A stretch of DNA of 64,000 nucleotides from Actinomycetales bacterium (GTDB lineage: Bacteria > Actinomycetota > Actinomycetes > S36-B12 > UBA5976). Position numbers and translations under genes: made by a program. Below are positions 39,103-50,887 of the stretch, piece by piece. The stretch spans positions 68,742-132,741 of the forward strand of contig JAIXQF010000001.1 of NCBI GenBank assembly GCA_027484085.1. Reading direction: 5' to 3'. Within the stretch, counting starts at the first letter, position 1, and the number at the start of each line of letters is the position of its first letter. The notes under the pieces are model-generated. The model saw only the letters and a program-made list of their open reading frames with translations, was not told the DNA's origin and did no database searches.

Positions 39103-40421
39103 TGTCCGATACTTACTCACCGACTTACGAAACAACAGAAGGTCGTGTCCACACCGTAATGGGCCAAGACTGGGATTCAGTCTTAGGTGCCGCCGAAGGC
39201 CAGTCCGAACGAGTTGTTGTAAACATGGGTCCACAGCATCCATCTACACACGGCGTATTGCGTTTGATTTTGGAACTCGAAGGCGAATCTGTAACCGAAG
39301 CGCGCTGTGGAATTGGTTACTTGCACACCGGTATCGAAAAGAATCTTGAGTACCGCACTTGGACTCAGGGCGTAACTTTTGTTACTCGCATGGATTACCT
39401 TTCACCATTTTTCAATGAGGCTGCTTACTGCTTAGGCGTTGAAAAACTTCTAGGCATTACCGATCAAATTCCAGAGCGCGCCCAGATCATTCGAGTAATG
39501 ATGATGGAACTCAATCGTGTTTCTTCGCACTTGGTTGCACTCGCAACTGGCGGCATGGAACTTGGTGCACTCACCGCGATGATTTTTGGATTCCGTGAGC
39601 GTGAATCTGTCCTTGACTTATTCGAATTAGTCACTGGTCTACGCATGAATAGCGCTTACATTCGACCTGGTGGTGTGGCGCAAGACTTGCCAGCAGGCGC
39701 CGAGAAGCAAATTCGCGACACGATCATGGCACTGCCTCGCCGCATGAAAGACACTGCGGACATGTTGGTTGATAACTCAATTTGGCTTGCCAGAACTCAA
39801 GGGATTGGAAAGTTAGATCTTGCAGGCTGCATGGCGCTTGGAGTTACCGGTCCGGTACTACGCGCAACAGGCTTGCCAGAAGATCTTCGCAAGACTGCGC
39901 CATACAGCGGTTACGAGAATTACGAATTCGATGTAATGACCCAGACCACTTCCGATGCTTACGGTCGCTTCTTGATTCGTTTGACCGAAATGGAACAGTC
40001 ACTAAACATCGTTGAGCAATGTCTAGATCGTTTACAGCCAGGTGCAGTAATGGTTGAGGACAAAAAGATTGCTTGGCCAGCCCAACTTTCTATCGGTTCT
40101 GATGGTCAAGGAAACTCACTCGACCACATTCGTCACATCATGGGCGAATCAATGGAAGCTTTGATCCATCACTTCAAACTTGTCACTGAAGGTTTCCAAG
40201 TTCCGGCCGGTCAGGTCTATAGCGCAGTCGAGTCACCACGTGGTGAGCTTGGTGTTCATATAGTTTCTGACGGTGGAACTCGTCCTTACCGAGTTCATTA
40301 CCGGGATCCATCGTTTACAAATCTTCAAGCGGTTGCTGCAATGTGTGAAGGTGGACAGATTGCAGATGTAATTGCAGCAGTTGCCTCGATTGATCCAGTA
40401 ATGGGAGGCGTTGATCGCTAA
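39102..40421 (+). CDS. nuoD: NADH-quinone oxidoreductase subunit D
   Basis: [42 protein letters not shown]. Confidence 0.95.
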   Translation: MSDTYSPTYETTEGRVHTVMGQDWDSVLGAAEGQSERVVVNMGPQHPSTHGVLRLILELEGESVTEARCGIGYLHTGIEKNLEYRTWTQGVTFVTRMDYLSPFFNEAAYCLGVEKLLGITDQIPERAQIIRVMMMELNRVSSHLVALATGGMELGALTAMIFGFRERESVLDLFELVTGLRMNSAYIRPGGVAQDLPAGAEKQIRDTIMALPRRMKDTADMLVDNSIWLARTQGIGKLDLAGCMALGVTGPVLRATGLPEDLRKTAPYSGYENYEFDVMTQTTSDAYGRFLIRLTEMEQSLNIVEQCLDRLQPGAVMVEDKKIAWPAQLSIGSDGQGNSLDHIRHIMGESMEALIHHFKLVTEGFQVPAGQVYSAVESPRGELGVHIVSDGGTRPYRVHYRDPSFTNLQAVAAMCEGGQIADVIAAVASIDPVMGGVDR

Positions 40422-41068
40422 TGTCACTTTCTGAATCAACCCGCATCCAAGCCCGCGAAATTATTTCGCGTTACCCACAGGCAAGATCAGCACTGCTTCC
40501 GATGTTGCACCTCGTGCAGTCTGAAGAAGGTTACGTAAGTGCTGATGGCATTGCGCTATGTGCCGAGGAACTTTCATTGACAACTGCCGAAGTTGCAGCT
40601 GTCGCAACTTTTTACACCATGTATCACCGCAAGCCAGCTGGCGAATATCACGTTGGAGTTTGCATTAACCCTGGTTGTGGAATTCTCGGTGGCGATGCAA
40701 TTTGGGAAAAACTAAGTTCCCGACTTGGTATTGGTCACGATGAAGTTACTCCGGATGGAAAAATCTCACTGGAACGCATCGAATGCCAGGCCGCTTGCAC
40801 GCACGCGCCTGTCATGACAGCTAACTGGGAGTTCTTGGACAACATGACCCCAGAGTCCGCCATCGACGTGGTTGAAAAACTTGCTGCTGGACGCGAGGTA
40901 TTGAGTACCCGTGGACCAAGAATTCGTACTTTCAAGGAAAACGAATTAACACTTGCCGGCTTCGACGACGGCTTAGTTGATGAAGGCGTTCAAGCAGATG
41001 AGCAAATGTTGGCTGGATTAAATCGCGCCAAAGAACTTGGCCAGAGTGCCCCAGGAGTAAAGAAATGA
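40421..41068 (+). CDS. nuoE: NADH-quinone oxidoreductase subunit E
   Basis: VATFYTMYHRKPAGEYHVGVCINPGC; ECQAACTHAPV. Confidence 0.95.
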   Translation: MSLSESTRIQAREIISRYPQARSALLPMLHLVQSEEGYVSADGIALCAEELSLTTAEVAAVATFYTMYHRKPAGEYHVGVCINPGCGILGGDAIWEKLSSRLGIGHDEVTPDGKISLERIECQAACTHAPVMTANWEFLDNMTPESAIDVVEKLAAGREVLSTRGPRIRTFKENELTLAGFDDGLVDEGVQADEQMLAGLNRAKELGQSAPGVKK

Positions 41069-42366
41069 CATTAACTCCAGTATTAAGCGCACATTGGGAT
41101 GAGGTTGACTCGTACAAAATTGGCGGTTACATGCGCCATGGTGGATACACCGCATTCAAGAAAGCTTTTGCAACTGGTCCGGATGAAATCATTTCTTTGG
41201 TTAAGGATTCCGGGTTACGTGGACGTGGTGGCGCGGGTTTCCCAACCGGACTCAAGTGGAGTTTCGTTCCGCAAGGAGACGGTAAACCTCACTACCTAGT
41301 AATCAACGCTGATGAATCTGAACCAGGCGCTTGCAAAGATATTCCATTAATGATGGCGAACCCACATTCGTTGATTGAAGGAATCATCATCGCGGCTTAC
41401 GCAATGCGCGCAAACCACGCTTTCATTTATTTGCGTGGTGAAGTTCCGCACGTCTTCCGCCGCGTTAATAATGCAATTCGCGAAGCCTACGCAGCGGGTT
41501 ACCTAGGCAAGAACATCATGGGGTCTGGCTTTGATCTAGAAGTTGTTCTTCATGCTGGTGCTGGTGCTTACATTTGCGGTGAAGAAACTGCGCTTCTTGA
41601 TTCGCTTGAAGGTCGTCGCGGTCAGCCACGACTAAAGCCACCATTCCCAGCTGTTGCTGGACTTTATGCTTCGCCATCATGTGTAAACAACGTTGAGACT
41701 ATTGCAAACATTCCTTACATTGTTAACAACGGTGTTGACTGGTTTAAGTCGTTTGGAACTGAAAAGTCCCCAGGCTTTAAATTGTTTGCTGTTTCTGGAC
41801 ATGTAAACCGTCCAGGAATTTATGAAACCCCACTTGGAATCACAATGCGTGAGCTTCTTGAGCACGCTGGGGGAGTTCGTAACGGGCACAAGGTTAAGTT
41901 CTGGCTACCAGGTGGATCTTCAGTTCCAATGTTGACTCCAGACTTGCTGGATACTCCACTAACTTATGAAGACATTGCTGCTGCTGGATCCATGCTTGGA
42001 ACTGGCACACCAATGATTTTCGATGAAACAACTTCAGTTGTTCGTGCCGTCACTGGTTGGTTAGCTTTCTACAAGCACGAATCATGTGGCAAGTGCACCC
42101 CATGTCGGGAAGGCACTTGGTGGCTAAGTGATGTCCTGCATCGCTTCGAAGATGGTCATGGCACCGAGGCAGATCTGGACAAGTTAATTGACATCTGTTC
42201 TCAAATTGCAGGTCGCTCCTTCTGTGCATTAGGTGATGCAGCAGCAACTCCATTCCCGGCCGCACTGAAGTACTTCCGCGACGAATTTGTTCAGGCAACA
42301 AATACGCCAGCAAATGAAAGTTTCGATCCAGTGGCAGCCACTGTATTCGCAGGAGCAACTCGATGA
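41065..42366 (+). CDS. nuoF: NADH-quinone oxidoreductase subunit F
   Basis: GLRGRGGAGFPTGLKWSF; GAYICGEETALLDSLEG; ESCGKCTPCREGT. Confidence 0.95.
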   Translation: MTLTPVLSAHWDEVDSYKIGGYMRHGGYTAFKKAFATGPDEIISLVKDSGLRGRGGAGFPTGLKWSFVPQGDGKPHYLVINADESEPGACKDIPLMMANPHSLIEGIIIAAYAMRANHAFIYLRGEVPHVFRRVNNAIREAYAAGYLGKNIMGSGFDLEVVLHAGAGAYICGEETALLDSLEGRRGQPRLKPPFPAVAGLYASPSCVNNVETIANIPYIVNNGVDWFKSFGTEKSPGFKLFAVSGHVNRPGIYETPLGITMRELLEHAGGVRNGHKVKFWLPGGSSVPMLTPDLLDTPLTYEDIAAAGSMLGTGTPMIFDETTSVVRAVTGWLAFYKHESCGKCTPCREGTWWLSDVLHRFEDGHGTEADLDKLIDICSQIAGRSFCALGDAAATPFPAALKYFRDEFVQATNTPANESFDPVAATVFAGATR

Positions 42367-44579
42367 CTGTAACTACTCAAACCGTTACCGTCACAGTTGA
42401 TGGCGTAGTCGTCGACGTTCCCGCTGGAACCTTAATCATTCGAGTTGCCGAGATGCTTGGCACTGCAATCCCACGTTTCTGTGATCACCCACTTTTGGAT
42501 CCAGTGGCTGCTTGCCGCATGTGCCTTGTTGAAATTGAGGGACAAGGTAAGCCACAACCATCTTGTGCAGTAACCGTTGCTGACGGAATGGTTATCAAAA
42601 CCCAACACACCAGTGAGATGGCAGAAAAAGCTCAAGCCGGTGTTATGGAGTTCTTGCTGATCAACCATCCACTTGACTGCCCGATTTGCGACAAGGGTGG
42701 CGAATGCCCATTGCAAAATCAGGCAATGACTAACGGCCAAAGCGAAACTCGATTCGAAGGCACCAAGCGCACTTTTCCAAAACCAATCAACGTAAGTGCC
42801 CAGGTATTGCTTGACCGCGAGCGCTGCGTGTCTTGTGCTCGCTGCACCCGCTTCGCAGATCAAATTGCTGGCGATCCATTTATTGAACTCCTTGAGCGCG
42901 GTGCCAAACAACAAGTGGGCACCTCAGAAGATCAGCCGTTTGATTCGTATTTCTCGGGCAACACAATCCAGATCTGTCCGGTTGGTGCATTAACCAGCGC
43001 CAAGTACCGATTCCGTTCCCGTCCGTTTGATCTGATCAGCACTCCAACAGCTTGCGAACATTGCGCAAGTGGTTGTGCACTTCGCACAGACGTTCGCCGC
43101 AGCACTGTAATGCGTCGCTTGGCTTGGGACGCACCAGAGGTTAACGAAGAATGGAATTGCGATAAAGGTCGATTTGCTTTCCCTTACACGAACGAAGGTC
43201 GCTTAACTCATCCATTAGTTCGTGATGAATCAGGCAACTTAGTTCCTGCATCGTGGCCAGAAGCCTTGCGCGTAGCTGCTGCTGGTTTGGGACAAACTGG
43301 AAGTGCGACTGCAGTACTAAGTGGTGGGCGAGTAACTGTTGAAGATGCCGCCGCCTACGCTTCGTTTGCTCGAGATGTAATCGGAACTAGCGATGTCGAC
43401 TTCCGCTCTCGCGCAGTCAGCAACGAAGAAACCGCATTCCTTGCAAACCACATTGCAAATAAGCCACTTGACGTTACTTATGGCGACCTAGAAGCAGCCA
43501 AGAGCGTCCTTTTGGTTTCGTTTGAACCAGAAGACGAATCCCCAATTGTTTTCTTGCGCCTTCGCAAAGCAGCACTAAATGGCACAACAAAGGTCTTTTC
43601 AGTTGCACCATATACAAGTGCTGGCCTTGCCAAAATGAAGGGCACTTTATTAGTTGCAGGTCCACGCGAAGAAGTATCGGTTATTGAAGGTGCCGCAGCT
43701 CATCTTTCAAGTGACAGCGTCGTACTTGTTGGTGAACGCGCCGCTCAAACTCCAGGTGCTTTAACAGCGGTCGCTCAACTTGTTGCAAAGACCGGCGCAA
43801 AGTTGGCTTGGATACCAAGACGCGCTGGCGATCGTGGCGCCTTAGATGCCGGATTGCTTCCAATTGGAGGTCGTAACACTTCCGAGATTGTTGCAGCTAC
43901 CGGATCTGCAGTTAAGGGATTAGTTATCGGTGGCGTTTCACCTGAAGATATTGACGGCGACTTGATCTCAGCAATTGAAAAAGCACAGTTCGTAGTTTCG
44001 CTTGAGACTCGACACACTGAAATCACGGCTGAAGCAGATGTAGTTTTACCAGTTGCCGTTGTTACTGAAAAATCAGGAACGTTCCGCAACTGGGAAGGTC
44101 GCGATCGTAGCTTCGCCGCGGTCATTCCAACTGCAGGTGCGTTAAGTGATGCAGATGTTTTGGGTGAGCTAGCTCGCGAACTTGGAAAATCTATTTCAGT
44201 TTCAGATTTTTGGGCTACTGCAAATAAGCCTGCACTTAAGGCAGATCCGGAATCTGTTGAATCGGTAGGTAGTGGTCAAGCCGTGCTTTCAACTTGGCGA
44301 CACCTACTTGATAAGGGTTCTTTGCAAAGTGGCGAACCGTATTTGGCCGCAACTGCCCGAGTTGCCGTTATTCGCGTTAGCCCAGCGACAGCCCAACAAC
44401 TTAACTTGGTTGACGGTGCAACCGCGACGGTAAGTTGCTGCGGCAATAGCGCTAACGCACCTTTGATTGTCACAGCCGGGATGGCCGATGGCGTTGTCTG
44501 GTTACCAGCCAATAGCGAAGGAAGTTCTTTGAATTTACCTAGTGGTTGCGTTGTTGATGTTTCGCAGGGAGATGACTAA
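42363..44579 (+). CDS. nuoG: NADH-quinone oxidoreductase subunit G
   Basis: N-terminal 2Fe-2[37 protein letters not shown]. Confidence 0.95.
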   Translation: MTVTTQTVTVTVDGVVVDVPAGTLIIRVAEMLGTAIPRFCDHPLLDPVAACRMCLVEIEGQGKPQPSCAVTVADGMVIKTQHTSEMAEKAQAGVMEFLLINHPLDCPICDKGGECPLQNQAMTNGQSETRFEGTKRTFPKPINVSAQVLLDRERCVSCARCTRFADQIAGDPFIELLERGAKQQVGTSEDQPFDSYFSGNTIQICPVGALTSAKYRFRSRPFDLISTPTACEHCASGCALRTDVRRSTVMRRLAWDAPEVNEEWNCDKGRFAFPYTNEGRLTHPLVRDESGNLVPASWPEALRVAAAGLGQTGSATAVLSGGRVTVEDAAAYASFARDVIGTSDVDFRSRAVSNEETAFLANHIANKPLDVTYGDLEAAKSVLLVSFEPEDESPIVFLRLRKAALNGTTKVFSVAPYTSAGLAKMKGTLLVAGPREEVSVIEGAAAHLSSDSVVLVGERAAQTPGALTAVAQLVAKTGAKLAWIPRRAGDRGALDAGLLPIGGRNTSEIVAATGSAVKGLVIGGVSPEDIDGDLISAIEKAQFVVSLETRHTEITAEADVVLPVAVVTEKSGTFRNWEGRDRSFAAVIPTAGALSDADVLGELARELGKSISVSDFWATANKPALKADPESVESVGSGQAVLSTWRHLLDKGSLQSGEPYLAATARVAVIRVSPATAQQLNLVDGATATVSCCGNSANAPLIVTAGMADGVVWLPANSEGSSLNLPSGCVVDVSQGDD

Positions 44580-45922
44580 TGATTCACGCTCAAGCACAAG
44601 GTGACTTAGACATCTTCGGCAACGATCCAGCAGCAGTTATTGCCGTCAAGGTTCTTGGCATTTTCGTAATCATGGTTCTCATGACGCTGCTTACAATTTG
44701 GGCAGAACGTCGCGTTGTTGGACGCATGCAAATGCGTATCGGCCCGAACCGCGTCGGACCATTTGGTTTACTTCAATCTTTAATGGACGGAATCAAGTTG
44801 GCCCTCAAGGAAGAAATCATTCCAAAAGGCGCTCACTTGGCGGTGTACATCATTGCACCAGTTATTGCCGCAACAACAGCATTCTTAACTTTTGCGGTAA
44901 TTCCATTAGGGCCTCAGGTATCAATTTTTGGAACCGTAACGCCGCTTCAATTAACGGATTTCCCGGTCTCAGTTCTTTACATACTTGCAATTGCCTCCGT
45001 TGGAATTTACGGAATCGTTCTAGCTGGCTGGTCCTCTGGTTCGATCTATCCGCTACTTGGTGGACTTCGCTCATCAGCACAAATGATCAGCTACGAAATC
45101 GCAATGGGACTTTCCTTTGTGGCAGTGTTCCTTTACGCCGAATCAATGTCGACTTCGCAGATTGTCGCAGCACAAGAGCCAATGTGGTACATCGTGCTCT
45201 TGCTACCTTCATTCATCATTTACACAACAGCGATGGTCGGCGAAACTAACCGCGCACCATTTGATTTACCTGAAGCTGAAGGCGAACTAGTAGGTGGCTT
45301 CCACACCGAGTATTCGTCCTTGAAGTTCGCACTGTTCTTCCTAGCTGAGTATGTAAACATGGTCACTGTTTCAGCACTGGCGACAACACTGTTCCTCGGC
45401 GGCTGGCGCGCACCTTGGCCGATCTCGCTTTGGGATCAAGCCAATGTCGGTTGGTGGCCAATGCTTTGGTTCTTTGGCAAGGTATTCGCCTTCATATTTG
45501 TATTCATCTGGCTCCGCGGCACACTTCCACGCTTGCGTTACGACCAATTCATGAAGTTTGGCTGGAAAGTTTTGATTCCAGTTTCAATCGCCTGGATTTT
45601 GATCGTGGCAGTTGCTCGCTACCTACGCAGTAGCGGTGGCCTAGAAGCGCGCAATTTATTGTTTGCCGCCAGCGCAGTACTTGTCGTAGTGGTTTTGATT
45701 TCCTACGCCCTAGATTTGCGTCGTAAGAAGTCCGACGAAATTGAAGAGCAGCGAATCGCATTAGAGGCCGAGAAAGAATTCGACCCATTTGCAGGCGGCT
45801 TCCCAGTCCCACCAATGCCAGGTCAGGTTGCTCAGCAATCGCGACGCGTTAAGACAACAATCTCAAGTGGTGTCAGTGCACCGCTGACCGCATCGGAAAC
45901 TACGGAGGGCACCAATGTCTAA
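44579..45922 (+). CDS. nuoH: NADH-quinone oxidoreductase subunit H
   Basis: [52 protein letters not shown]. Confidence 0.95.
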   Translation: MIHAQAQGDLDIFGNDPAAVIAVKVLGIFVIMVLMTLLTIWAERRVVGRMQMRIGPNRVGPFGLLQSLMDGIKLALKEEIIPKGAHLAVYIIAPVIAATTAFLTFAVIPLGPQVSIFGTVTPLQLTDFPVSVLYILAIASVGIYGIVLAGWSSGSIYPLLGGLRSSAQMISYEIAMGLSFVAVFLYAESMSTSQIVAAQEPMWYIVLLLPSFIIYTTAMVGETNRAPFDLPEAEGELVGGFHTEYSSLKFALFFLAEYVNMVTVSALATTLFLGGWRAPWPISLWDQANVGWWPMLWFFGKVFAFIFVFIWLRGTLPRLRYDQFMKFGWKVLIPVSIAWILIVAVARYLRSSGGLEARNLLFAASAVLVVVVLISYALDLRRKKSDEIEEQRIALEAEKEFDPFAGGFPVPPMPGQVAQQSRRVKTTISSGVSAPLTASETTEGTNV

Positions 45923-46466
45923 AGTTCCACAAGTTATCCGTGGCTTCGGTGTCACTTTCTTGTCAATGTTCAAGAAGGTAACCACAGAGCAGTATCCAGA
46001 AGAGCGCGATAAGTATCCACCAAAGCCTCGCTTCCACGGTCGCCATCAGTTAAACCGTCACCCAGATGGTTTAGAAAAGTGCATTGGCTGTGAATTGTGT
46101 GCTTGGGCTTGTCCGGCAGATGCAATTTATGTTGAAGGTGCTGACAACACTGAAGAAGAGCGATTCTCTCCAGGTGAGCGTTACGGCCGTACTTATCAAA
46201 TCAACTACTTACGTTGCATTCTCTGTGGATTATGCATCGAGGCTTGTCCAACTCGGGCATTAACGATGACTAATGAATATGAATTAGCAGACAATAGTCG
46301 CGAAAAGTTAATCTTCACCAAAGAAGACTTACTTGCGCCGTTGCTAGCCGGAATGGAACTTCCACCGCACGACATGGCCGCAGGTACAACTGCGATTGAT
46401 TACTACGAAGGCAAGGTAGGCAGTAGCCCAACTCCAAGTGTCATCAAAGTAGGTGACGATAAGTGA
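45915..46466 (+). CDS. nuoI: NADH-quinone oxidoreductase subunit I
   Basis: [16 protein letters not shown] and [16 protein letters not shown]. Confidence 0.95.
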   Translation: MSKVPQVIRGFGVTFLSMFKKVTTEQYPEERDKYPPKPRFHGRHQLNRHPDGLEKCIGCELCAWACPADAIYVEGADNTEEERFSPGERYGRTYQINYLRCILCGLCIEACPTRALTMTNEYELADNSREKLIFTKEDLLAPLLAGMELPPHDMAAGTTAIDYYEGKVGSSPTPSVIKVGDDK

Positions 46467-47191
46467 ACGGTGAGAGCGTAGTTTTTTGGGTCTCGGGTGC
46501 GTTCGCCGTTGCTGGAGCACTCGGCATGGTGGTTTCTAAGAAGGCTGTTCACAGCGCACTTTGGGTAGCCTTCGCAATGATTAATATCGCAGTACTTTAC
46601 TTCGCACTTGAAGCACCATTTCTTGGCACAACTCAGATTGTTGTTTATACCGGCGCAGTAATGATGCTCTTCCTTTTCGTGCTCATGATTGTCGGCGTAG
46701 ATTCCTCTGATTCGTTATTGGAAACCATCAAGGGCCAGAGACTTCTAGCCAGTCTCTTCGCATTAACTTTTGGTGGCGTGATCGTGGCCTCGATTTCAAG
46801 CACACTGGCCTCACCATCGTCAGGTTTAGCTTTTGCAAACGCTGGTTATGGCGGACACATGCAAGGAATCGCGAACTTAGTTTTCGGTACTTATCTATTT
46901 GCATTTGAAGTCCTGTCAGCTTTGCTGATTACAGCCGCGTTAGGTGCTATGGTCTTGGCTCACAACGAGCGATGGACGCCGCGAAAGACTCAGGATCAAA
47001 TGCAGCGAGAGCGCACACTCAGCAATCACGTGACTCCGCTGCCGGCGCCAGGTGTACTTGCCAGAAACAACTCCGTTGATACCCCAGCATTACTGCCAGA
47101 CGGCACAACATCTATTGAGTCACTTCCGAACGCCTTCCGAGGCGAAGGTCAAGTTTCCAAGGCTAATTCAATCGAGGAGGCAGGCAAGTGA
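46463..47191 (+). CDS. nuoJ: NADH-quinone oxidoreductase subunit J
   Basis: Complex I J-type TM protein; [16 protein letters not shown]. Confidence 0.95.
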   Translation: MNGESVVFWVSGAFAVAGALGMVVSKKAVHSALWVAFAMINIAVLYFALEAPFLGTTQIVVYTGAVMMLFLFVLMIVGVDSSDSLLETIKGQRLLASLFALTFGGVIVASISSTLASPSSGLAFANAGYGGHMQGIANLVFGTYLFAFEVLSALLITAALGAMVLAHNERWTPRKTQDQMQRERTLSNHVTPLPAPGVLARNNSVDTPALLPDGTTSIESLPNAFRGEGQVSKANSIEEAGK

Positions 47192-47487
47192 ATCCAAATA
47201 ATTACTTAATTCTGGCTGCCATTCTTTTCACGATTGGTGTTTATGGCGTACTAGTTCGCAGGAATGCAATCATCGTTTTCATGAGTGTTGAATTAATGCT
47301 CAATGCTGCGAACCTTGCATTTGTCGCTGCAGCTCGAAACACCGGAACCCTTGATGGTCTGGTGGTTGCATTCTTCGTAATGGTGGTTGCCGCAGCTGAA
47401 GTAGTTGTTGGACTTGCAATTATCGTCACAATTTTCCGAACTCGTCGATCAGCCTCGATCGATGAAGCAAGTCTGATGAAGTACTAA
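47188..47487 (+). CDS. nuoK: NADH-quinone oxidoreductase subunit K
   Basis: [34 protein letters not shown]. Confidence 0.95.
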   Translation: MNPNNYLILAAILFTIGVYGVLVRRNAIIVFMSVELMLNAANLAFVAAARNTGTLDGLVVAFFVMVVAAAEVVVGLAIIVTIFRTRRSASIDEASLMKY

Positions 47488-47498
47488 AGGAATAGAAC

Positions 47499-49358
47499 AT
47501 GATTGCCGCTCTTATTGGTTTGCCACTGCTTGGCGCCACAGTGCTCTTGCTCGGGGGCCGTCGCACCAATGCCTGGGGACATTTCCTAGCCGTTGCAATG
47601 TCCGCAGCTTCATTCATACTTGGCGCATCTCTGTTCATTCAGATGGCAGGAAAATCTGAAGAAGAGCGTGAAATTGGTCAGCACTTGTTTGACTGGATTT
47701 CAGTAGGAGCGTTCCAAGTTCCCTTTGGCCTACACCTAGACCAGTTGTCTATTGTTTTCGTGCTGTTGATCACTGGCGTGGGAACCTTGATTCATATTTA
47801 CTCAATCGGCTACATGGAACATGACCCAAATCGTCGCCGTTTCTTTGCATATTTGAATTTGTTCGTCGCTGCGATGTTGCTTTTGGTGCTTGCAGATAAC
47901 TACTTCCTGCTTTACGTCGGCTGGGAAGGCGTAGGTCTAGCTTCGTATCTCTTGATTAGTTTTTACCAACAAAAACCAAGCGCAGCTACAGCTGGAAAGA
48001 AAGCATTTGTCGTTAACCGCGTTGGTGACGTCGGACTTTCGCTTGCAATCATGTTGATGTTTGTAACTTTCGGCACAGTTACTTTCGAAGGTGTTAATGC
48101 TGCGGCTGAATCTGGCTCATCTTCGACTATCACTTGGATCGGCCTTGCACTTCTGTTGGCTGCCTGTGGAAAGAGCGCGCAATTCCCTTTGCAGTCCTGG
48201 TTACTTGATGCGATGGAAGGTCCGACTCCAGTTTCGGCATTGATCCACGCTGCGACCATGGTTACCGCAGGTGTCTACTTAATTGTTAGAGCTCATGCCA
48301 TCTTTGATCTTTCCGAAACTGCCAGAACTGCAGTTGTTGTGGTTGGTGCAATCACATTGCTCCTCGGAGCTTTTATTGGAACTGCAAAAGACGACATCAA
48401 GAAGGGTCTGGCCGGTTCGACAATGAGCCAAATTGGCTACATGGTTCTGGCGGCCGGTCTTGGACCTGTTGGATATGTTTTTGCAATCTTCCATCTACTT
48501 ACACACGGTATGTTCAAGGCCGGACTATTCCTTGGCGCCGGCTCTGTCATGCATGGCATGCATGATGACGTGAACATGCGTCACTATGGTGCGCTGCGAA
48601 CCATGATGAAGGTTACTTACGCGACGTTTGGACTTGGCTTCCTGGCAATCATCGGGGTGCCGCCATTTGCTGGCTTCTGGTCCAAGGACGAAATCATCTA
48701 TGTAGCTTTCAGTCAAAGCATGATCATCGGTCTTGCAACTTTAGTTGGCGCCGGTGTTACTGCGTTCTACATGACTCGAATGATGGCAATGACATTCTTT
48801 GGAGAAGCCCGCTGGGAAGATGACGTTCATCCACATGAATCACCTGCCGTAATGACCATCCCAATGATTGTTCTGGCTGTGGGCTCGGTCCTCGGAGGCA
48901 TGGCGATGTTGTTTGTTGCTGACATTGAACATTGGCTGGAACCCGTAACCGGGTTTGCAAAACCTGAGCATTCTGTTTCACACAACGTTTTGATCCCTGT
49001 CACATTGGCAGTCGTCCTAGGTGGTGCATTATTTGCCTGGTCTCGATACGGACGCCGCCCAGTGCCAGTTGAAGCGCCAGCAAATGTCAGCTTCTTAACT
49101 AAAGCGGCTCGTGCTGATGCATATGGTGACGCGCTAAACGAAGCAGTTCTGATGCGCCCAGGTCAGTATCTAACTCGATCATTGACTTGGTTTGATTCAA
49201 AGGCAATCGATGGACTGGTCAGTGGCTCGGCAGCTGCAATTGGTGGGCTTTCTGCACGTGCTCGTCGACTTCAAAATGGCTTTGTCCGTTCCTACGCATT
49301 AACGATGCTATGTGGCGCAGTTTTGATTGCCCTCGTACTTCTATTAGTGAGGCTTTAA
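47499..49358 (+). CDS. nuoL: NADH-quinone oxidoreductase subunit L
   Basis: [43 protein letters not shown]. Confidence 0.95.
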   Translation: MIAALIGLPLLGATVLLLGGRRTNAWGHFLAVAMSAASFILGASLFIQMAGKSEEEREIGQHLFDWISVGAFQVPFGLHLDQLSIVFVLLITGVGTLIHIYSIGYMEHDPNRRRFFAYLNLFVAAMLLLVLADNYFLLYVGWEGVGLASYLLISFYQQKPSAATAGKKAFVVNRVGDVGLSLAIMLMFVTFGTVTFEGVNAAAESGSSSTITWIGLALLLAACGKSAQFPLQSWLLDAMEGPTPVSALIHAATMVTAGVYLIVRAHAIFDLSETARTAVVVVGAITLLLGAFIGTAKDDIKKGLAGSTMSQIGYMVLAAGLGPVGYVFAIFHLLTHGMFKAGLFLGAGSVMHGMHDDVNMRHYGALRTMMKVTYATFGLGFLAIIGVPPFAGFWSKDEIIYVAFSQSMIIGLATLVGAGVTAFYMTRMMAMTFFGEARWEDDVHPHESPAVMTIPMIVLAVGSVLGGMAMLFVADIEHWLEPVTGFAKPEHSVSHNVLIPVTLAVVLGGALFAWSRYGRRPVPVEAPANVSFLTKAARADAYGDALNEAVLMRPGQYLTRSLTWFDSKAIDGLVSGSAAAIGGLSARARRLQNGFVRSYALTMLCGAVLIALVLLLVRL

Positions 49359-49360
49359 TC

Positions 49361-50887
49361 ATGTTGCTTACGATGCTAATGCTGATTCCATTGATTGGAT
49401 CAATTGCTGTCTTCTTGCTACCTCCTGCAAAGGATTTACTTGCAAAGCAGATTGCGCTGGGATTTTCCCTGGCAACTTTAGTTGGCTCGGTACTGATGGT
49501 GCTTGGTCTGGATAATTCAGCTGGAGGACTTCAGCACACTGAGTCATATGACTGGATTCCGGCATTTGGAATTTCTTGGACTTTGGGTGTGAATGGAATT
49601 TCTGCCTCACTCATTGTGATGGCAGCAATTTTGGTTCCAGTAGTAATTGTTGCTGGCTGGTGGGATGCCGAGAATTCTGGGCGAGGAAATGTAAAGGGAT
49701 TCTTTTCGTTAATCCTTGTGTTAGAAGTTTTCGTCATAGGTGTATTTTCTGCCAATGACTTATTCCTGTTCTACATTTTCTTTGAAGCCATGCTATTTCC
49801 GATTTACTTCTTAATTGGAAAGTTTGGCGGCCCACAACGTGCCTATGCAGCGATGAAGTTCTTGTTGTACTCACTTGTTGGTGGTCTGTTCATGCTGGCC
49901 TCTTTGATTGGCCTCTACGTGGTATCTGCACGAGAGCTTGGTCAGGGAACTTTTGATTTTGAAACCTTAACGACTTTAAACATGGATTCAGCAACACAGA
50001 AGATGCTTTTCCTAGGCTTCTTCTTTGCATTTGCCGTTAAGGCACCAATGGTTCCATTCCACACTTGGTTACCGGATGCCACTGCAGAAGCAACACCAGG
50101 AACTTCAACCTTGCTAGTTGGTGTACTCGACAAAGTTGGAACCTTCGGAATGCTTCATTTCTTGCTACCAATTTTCCCTGAGGCAAGTAAGTTTTATGCG
50201 CCGGCAATTATTGTGCTCGCAGTGATAAGTATTTTCTATGGTGCCTTGCTAGCAATCGGACAGACAGACGTGATGCGCTTAATCGCCTTTACGTCAATTT
50301 CACACTTTGGATTCATAGTGCTTGGAATCTTTGTGATGACTTCACAAGGTCTCTCAGGTTCATCGTTCTATATGGTCAACCACGGATTCTCCACTGGAGC
50401 TTTGTTCTTGGTAATGGGCTACCTAGTATCTCGTCGCGGATCAAAGCGAATTGCCGATTTCGGTGGCGTTCAAAAAGTTGCCCCAATCCTTACTGGAGTC
50501 GTTTTGATCTCTGGCCTTTCTGGACTAGCCCTTCCGGGAATGTCGAGCTTTATTTCAGAATTCTTAGTTTTGGCGGGAACCTATGCAGTTAACCCAACTG
50601 CTGCGATCATCGCCACTTTCGGAATTGTGCTTGCCGCGGTCTATATCCTTTGGCTCTACCAAAGAATGATGACGGGTGTTCCAAGTAAAGAAGTTGAAGA
50701 AACGGTTTCCGAGATTTCTCGACGTGAGTTAGTTGCGATTGCGCCGATCCTGGCAATCATCATCGCGTTAGGTTTTGTGCCGCAAGTTGCACTCAACGTA
50801 ATTAATCCGGCGGTTGAGCAAGTCCAGACATATGTCGGGGTAACCGATCCAGAAGCTGCAGTTGGAATTGAAGGGAGTGGCTCATGA
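49361..50887 (+). CDS. nuoM: NADH-quinone oxidoreductase subunit M
   Basis: LFYIFFEAMLFPIYFLIGKFGG; FHTWLPDATAEATPGTSTLLVGVLDKVG; start revised to MLLTML. Confidence 0.95.
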   Translation: MLLTMLMLIPLIGSIAVFLLPPAKDLLAKQIALGFSLATLVGSVLMVLGLDNSAGGLQHTESYDWIPAFGISWTLGVNGISASLIVMAAILVPVVIVAGWWDAENSGRGNVKGFFSLILVLEVFVIGVFSANDLFLFYIFFEAMLFPIYFLIGKFGGPQRAYAAMKFLLYSLVGGLFMLASLIGLYVVSARELGQGTFDFETLTTLNMDSATQKMLFLGFFFAFAVKAPMVPFHTWLPDATAEATPGTSTLLVGVLDKVGTFGMLHFLLPIFPEASKFYAPAIIVLAVISIFYGALLAIGQTDVMRLIAFTSISHFGFIVLGIFVMTSQGLSGSSFYMVNHGFSTGALFLVMGYLVSRRGSKRIADFGGVQKVAPILTGVVLISGLSGLALPGMSSFISEFLVLAGTYAVNPTAAIIATFGIVLAAVYILWLYQRMMTGVPSKEVEETVSEISRRELVAIAPILAIIIALGFVPQVALNVINPAVEQVQTYVGVTDPEAAVGIEGSGS